The notes under the pieces: model-generated
Databases searched by the model: none
Seen by the model: the letters and a program-made list of their open reading frames with translations, nothing else
What the model was told of the DNA's origin: nothing
Part shown: positions 61,112 to 64,000 of the stretch, one piece after another
Numbering within the stretch: position 1 is the stretch's first letter
Layout: each line of letters opens with the position of its first letter
NCBI GenBank assembly: GCA_020636005.1
Contig: JACJYR010000006.1
Location: forward strand, 201,715-265,714
DNA from: Lewinellaceae bacterium
Lineage (GTDB): Bacteria; Bacteroidota; Bacteroidia; Chitinophagales; Saprospiraceae
Direction: 5' to 3'
Length of the DNA: 64,000 bases
Translations under genes and position numbers: made by a program

Positions 61112-64000
61112 ATGAAACAACACTTACTACTTAGGTCGGTCTTCATCCTCCCGGAATTACCCTATCTTTTAATTTTAAATTTGATGAGAAAAATGACAAA
61201 CATCCACACCTATCGTGGGCTGTCCTGCCCAAGGCTGCTCGTTAAAAAGGCTTTAATCGCATTGCTCTTTTTATCGTCTTTTCTTTCTTTTTCCAATAAA
61301 TCAACGGCCCAGTGCACTTCCAGCGTTACCATCATTAGCGACTGTAACCACTGTTACGAAGGGTTCATATCTTATAATGGCGGTTCGAGTTGGGCGCAAG
61401 GACTTGCTTATGGCTGTGTATCTGGGAGCGGTTCTGGCACCTACAATATGTTGGTTCCGGTAGGGGTGAACCGGGTACGCTGGCGGGTTTGGATAGGCGG
61501 CGTCCTGGTAGATACCTACGAGTCGAGCAACGTCTGCAATAACATTGGCACCTACAACTCCAATAATTATAATGTTTGTTGTTCGCCCCTGACCAATGGC
61601 GGTTCCATCTCCGGTGACGAAAGCAGGTGCGGCGGCTACGACCCCGGCAATATCAGCAACCAGAGCATCCCCAGCGGCGGGAACGGAGGAACCATCGAAT
61701 ACTGGTGGGATTACCGGGACGGGACAAGTGGCAGTTGGATAAATATCAGCGGTGCCAATGGCTCTTCCTACAACCCCGGCTATATTTCACAAACCCGGCA
61801 ATACCGGAGAACAACAAAAAGGAGTTGTTCAAGCAGCGGTTGGCAAAGCTCCAATGTCGTCACCAAGGAGGTCATTAACACGCCGACACCACAGGTGAAT
61901 GTGACGCAGCCGACCTGTTTAAATCCCAACGGAACCATACAAATAACCAACCTGCCGAACGGTTTCTGGAGCAGCCTAAACGGTACATGGACGTATAACA
62001 TGACCGTTTATAACAACCTGAACCCCGGGACGTACCAGGTGGGCATCGGGAGCAACGGCTGCGACGAATTTGCATCGGTCACCATCAACCAGCCACCGGC
62101 AGGACCAAACCTGGTTTGTGAGTACCGGGTAAATGGCGCCGGTGGCTGGACCCCAGGCGACTGTACCGCCGAAGTATGTGTCGGGGAGCAGTTACAACTG
62201 TCCGTCAACCCGAACAACCAGGCTGCTTACCAGTGGGCCGGCCCGAACGGATACAGTTTTGGCATCCAAAGCCTGCCCAACGGCTACCTTTGCACTGGTA
62301 ACAGTGTGGCTTACCGCCTACGGGCAAGGCATTCCAACAAGGTGATGGAAGTAGCAGGTGGCGGTACGGGAAATGGTACTAATATCCAGCAGAATACCTA
62401 CAACGGTACGAACGCCCAACATTTCTACCTTTTGGATGCCGGAAACGACTATTTCTACCTTATCAATGTGAATAGTAATTTAGCGGTGGACGTTCAGGGC
62501 GGTGGAACCAACAACGGTGACAATATCCGACAATGGACGCTAAATAACTCCATTGCCCAGCGGTTCAGGCTGCAAAGTACCGGCGACGGGTGGTACCAAA
62601 TCATCAATTTGAACAGCAACATGGCGGTAGATGTATCCGGCGTTTCAACTGCGGATGGCGCAAACATCCACCAATGGTCAATTACCGGCGGACAAAACCA
62701 GCATTGGAGTTTTGAATTGGTTAGTGGCAGTTGTTCAGGGGGAGGTGAAGCACTCATTTCTAATAATATCGCGCCCGTACACGCCGGTACCTACACCGTG
62801 ACGGTCACCAATAGCAGTGGCTGTACTTCCGTACAGTCCATGTCTGTTTTGGTCAACACGGTATCCGGCGGCACGATAGCAGGCAACCAAACCGTCTGCT
62901 CCGGCGGCGATCCCGTGGCCTTCACCAGCCCAACGGCGGGAACGGCAGCGGGCACCCGCACCTACCGCTGGGAGAGCAGCACCACAGACTGCTCTACAGG
63001 ATTCTCGACCATTTCCGGGCAAACTGGAGCAACTTACAACCCGCCCGCAGGCATCACGCAGACCACCTATTTCAGGAGAATCACGATTTCGACCCTGAAC
63101 GGCGTGGCCTGCGAAGCGGTAAGCAACTGCGTGACCGTCACGGTGAATACGGTCAATGGCGGCGCAATAGCGGGCGGCGAGACCGTCTGTTCCGGCGGCG
63201 ACCCCGTGGCCTTCACCAGCCCAACGGCGGGAACGGCAGCGGGCACACGCACCTATCGCTGGGAGAGCAGCCCGACGGACTGCAACACAGGGTTCACGAC
63301 CATCGCATCAGCAACGGCAGCAACCTATAACCCCCCGGCGGGCATCACGCAGCCCACTTATTTTAGAAGAATCACGATTTCGACGCTGAACGGCGTAGCC
63401 TGCGAGGCGGCAAGCAACTGCCTCACCGTCGCAGTGGTCGCCGACCCCGCCGTCACCGCCCAGCCCACGGGAACCACGATTTGTTCCGGCGGCACTGCGA
63501 GCCTCAGCGTGACCGCCACGGGTGGCACGCCGTCGCTCAACTACCAGTGGCAGAGCAGCACCGACAATATCACTTTTTCAAACATCGCTGGCGCAACCTC
63601 CAGCAGCTACACAACCCCTGCGTTATCCAGCACTACGTATTACAGTGCAGTGGTCAGCGCCTCCGGCAACGGCTGCGGCAGCGTCACCTCATCAGCGGCA
63701 ACCGTCACCGTGGTCGCCGACCCCGCCATCACCGCACAGCCGACGGGAACCACGATTTGTTCCGGTGGCACTGCGAGCCTCAGCGTGACCGCCACGGGCG
63801 GTACGCCGTCGCTCAGCTACCAATGGCTGTCCTCTTCCGACAACATCACTTTCAATAATATCGCTGGCGCAACCAGCAGCAGCTACACCACGCCAGCCCT
63901 TGCCACGACCACCTATTACCGGGTACTCGTAAGTGCCACGGGCAACGGCTGCGGCAGCGTCACTTCCAGCTCCGCTGCCGTCACCATCGGTGTTTGTGGC
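61112..64000 (+). CDS. Giant secreted protein with ricin-type domain and Ig-like repeats (3' partial)
   Basis: The frame from ATG 61112 stays open for 963 codons to the window end. Other starts at 61184 and 61193 are possible. The signal core (KKALIALLFLSSFLSFSNKS) lies at ~46-66 with cleavage near TAQC. Modules in order: an N-terminal Cys-containing beta domain (ISDCNHCYEGFISYNGG); GSISGDESRCGGYDPGNISN (~165-250); an ITNLPNGFWSSLNG module (~275-325); a ricin-type beta-trefoil (~401-540: QQNTYNGTNAQHF, IRQWTLNNSIAQRF, IHQWSITGGQNQHW); and Ig-like domains, two of ~97 residues and two of ~92 residues, each pair nearly identical. Several modules match the upstream protein at 54771, so the two arose by duplication and shuffling. 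A sorting domain is expected beyond the window. The family suggests carbohydrate binding at the cell surface. Confidence 0.88.
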   Translation, partial: MKQHLLLRSVFILPELPYLLILNLMRKMTNIHTYRGLSCPRLLVKKALIALLFLSSFLSFSNKSTAQCTSSVTIISDCNHCYEGFISYNGGSSWAQGLAYGCVSGSGSGTYNMLVPVGVNRVRWRVWIGGVLVDTYESSNVCNNIGTYNSNNYNVCCSPLTNGGSISGDESRCGGYDPGNISNQSIPSGGNGGTIEYWWDYRDGTSGSWINISGANGSSYNPGYISQTRQYRRTTKRSCSSSGWQSSNVVTKEVINTPTPQVNVTQPTCLNPNGTIQITNLPNGFWSSLNGTWTYNMTVYNNLNPGTYQVGIGSNGCDEFASVTINQPPAGPNLVCEYRVNGAGGWTPGDCTAEVCVGEQLQLSVNPNNQAAYQWAGPNGYSFGIQSLPNGYLCTGNSVAYRLRARHSNKVMEVAGGGTGNGTNIQQNTYNGTNAQHFYLLDAGNDYFYLINVNSNLAVDVQGGGTNNGDNIRQWTLNNSIAQRFRLQSTGDGWYQIINLNSNMAVDVSGVSTADGANIHQWSITGGQNQHWSFELVSGSCSGGGEALISNNIAPVHAGTYTVTVTNSSGCTSVQSMSVLVNTVSGGTIAGNQTVCSGGDPVAFTSPTAGTAAGTRTYRWESSTTDCSTGFSTISGQTGATYNPPAGITQTTYFRRITISTLNGVACEAVSNCVTVTVNTVNGGAIAGGETVCSGGDPVAFTSPTAGTAAGTRTYRWESSPTDCNTGFTTIASATAATYNPPAGITQPTYFRRITISTLNGVACEAASNCLTVAVVADPAVTAQPTGTTICSGGTASLSVTATGGTPSLNYQWQSSTDNITFSNIAGATSSSYTTPALSSTTYYSAVVSASGNGCGSVTSSAATVTVVADPAITAQPTGTTICSGGTASLSVTATGGTPSLSYQWLSSSDNITFNNIAGATSSSYTTPALATTTYYRVLVSATGNGCGSVTSSSAAVTIGVCG
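62861..63985 (+). repeat. Two pairs of tandem Ig-like repeats
   Basis: A 291-bp unit starting at 62861 recurs at 63152 (SGGDPVAFTSPTAGTAAGTR in both). A 276-bp unit starting at 63434 recurs at 63710 (QPTGTTICSGGTASLSVTAT in both). High DNA identity within each pair suggests recent duplication; the array may continue past the window. Confidence 0.85.

Overview
The window reads as chromosomal DNA of a Bacteroidota bacterium, most likely a member of the Saprospiria (Lewinella/Haliscomenobacter-like). The reasons are the many very large secreted proteins ending in type IX secretion (T9SS) sorting domains (type A 'PNPA' ends and type B gliding-motility CHU_C ends), DUF11, GEVED, SprB-like and PKD-like modules, a Bacteroidota-type -33/-7 promoter in front of tpiA, and a general lack of Shine-Dalgarno sequences. 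I saw no rRNA, tRNA, CRISPR array or intact insertion sequence. Layout, 0-9.5 kb: a housekeeping region. It starts with the 3' part of a divergent SF1 helicase, then a three-gene proton-translocating transhydrogenase operon (pntAA-pntAB-pntB, minus strand), small membrane proteins (coiled-coil protein, 4-TM holin-like protein, PspC-like protein), an ECF sigma factor and tpiA. 9.5-17.6 kb: a 2406-residue T9SS type B cargo protein directly behind tpiA, and a small lipoprotein. 17.8-20.8 kb: a decayed caspase-family (peptidase C14) gene, recognisable by its Gly-Ile-Asn-Asp, Gly-His-Gly and Asp-Cys-Cys-His-Ser-Gly motifs scattered over three frames. 21-28.5 kb: a membrane/coiled-coil protein, folD, then a VTC-domain protein, an HlyD-like adaptor and a divergent CotH-family secreted protein; this trio is a recurring neighbourhood. 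28.8-50.4 kb: five more giant surface proteins, one with a Ser-Gly tract, one with seven almost identical 222-bp repeats. 51.3-54.5 kb: a LytTR response regulator and a divergent TPR sensor kinase, with a deletion remnant of a duplicated kinase between them. 54.8-64 kb: two paralogous giant proteins with ricin-type beta-trefoil domains, the second cut by the window end. Functionally the window is a cargo island for the T9SS rather than the machinery itself: nine predicted secreted giants or near-giants built by shuffling a small set of modules. Three end in CHU_C (type B), three in type A domains, and two neighbours end in a shared short Cys-Pro-x-Gln-Ile-Cys-Leu-Pro-Val tail that matches neither class; the ninth is truncated. 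The sensor kinase/LytTR pair sits among these genes and could regulate them, but this is inference from position only. Points deserving a second look are the caspase pseudogene, the shared C-terminal tail, an intergenic repeat family present three times, the kinase remnant, domain insertions (PKD in CotH, P-domain in an SdrD_B-like fold), and an unnamed module with a Met-Asn-x-Trp-Asp core shared by two type B proteins.
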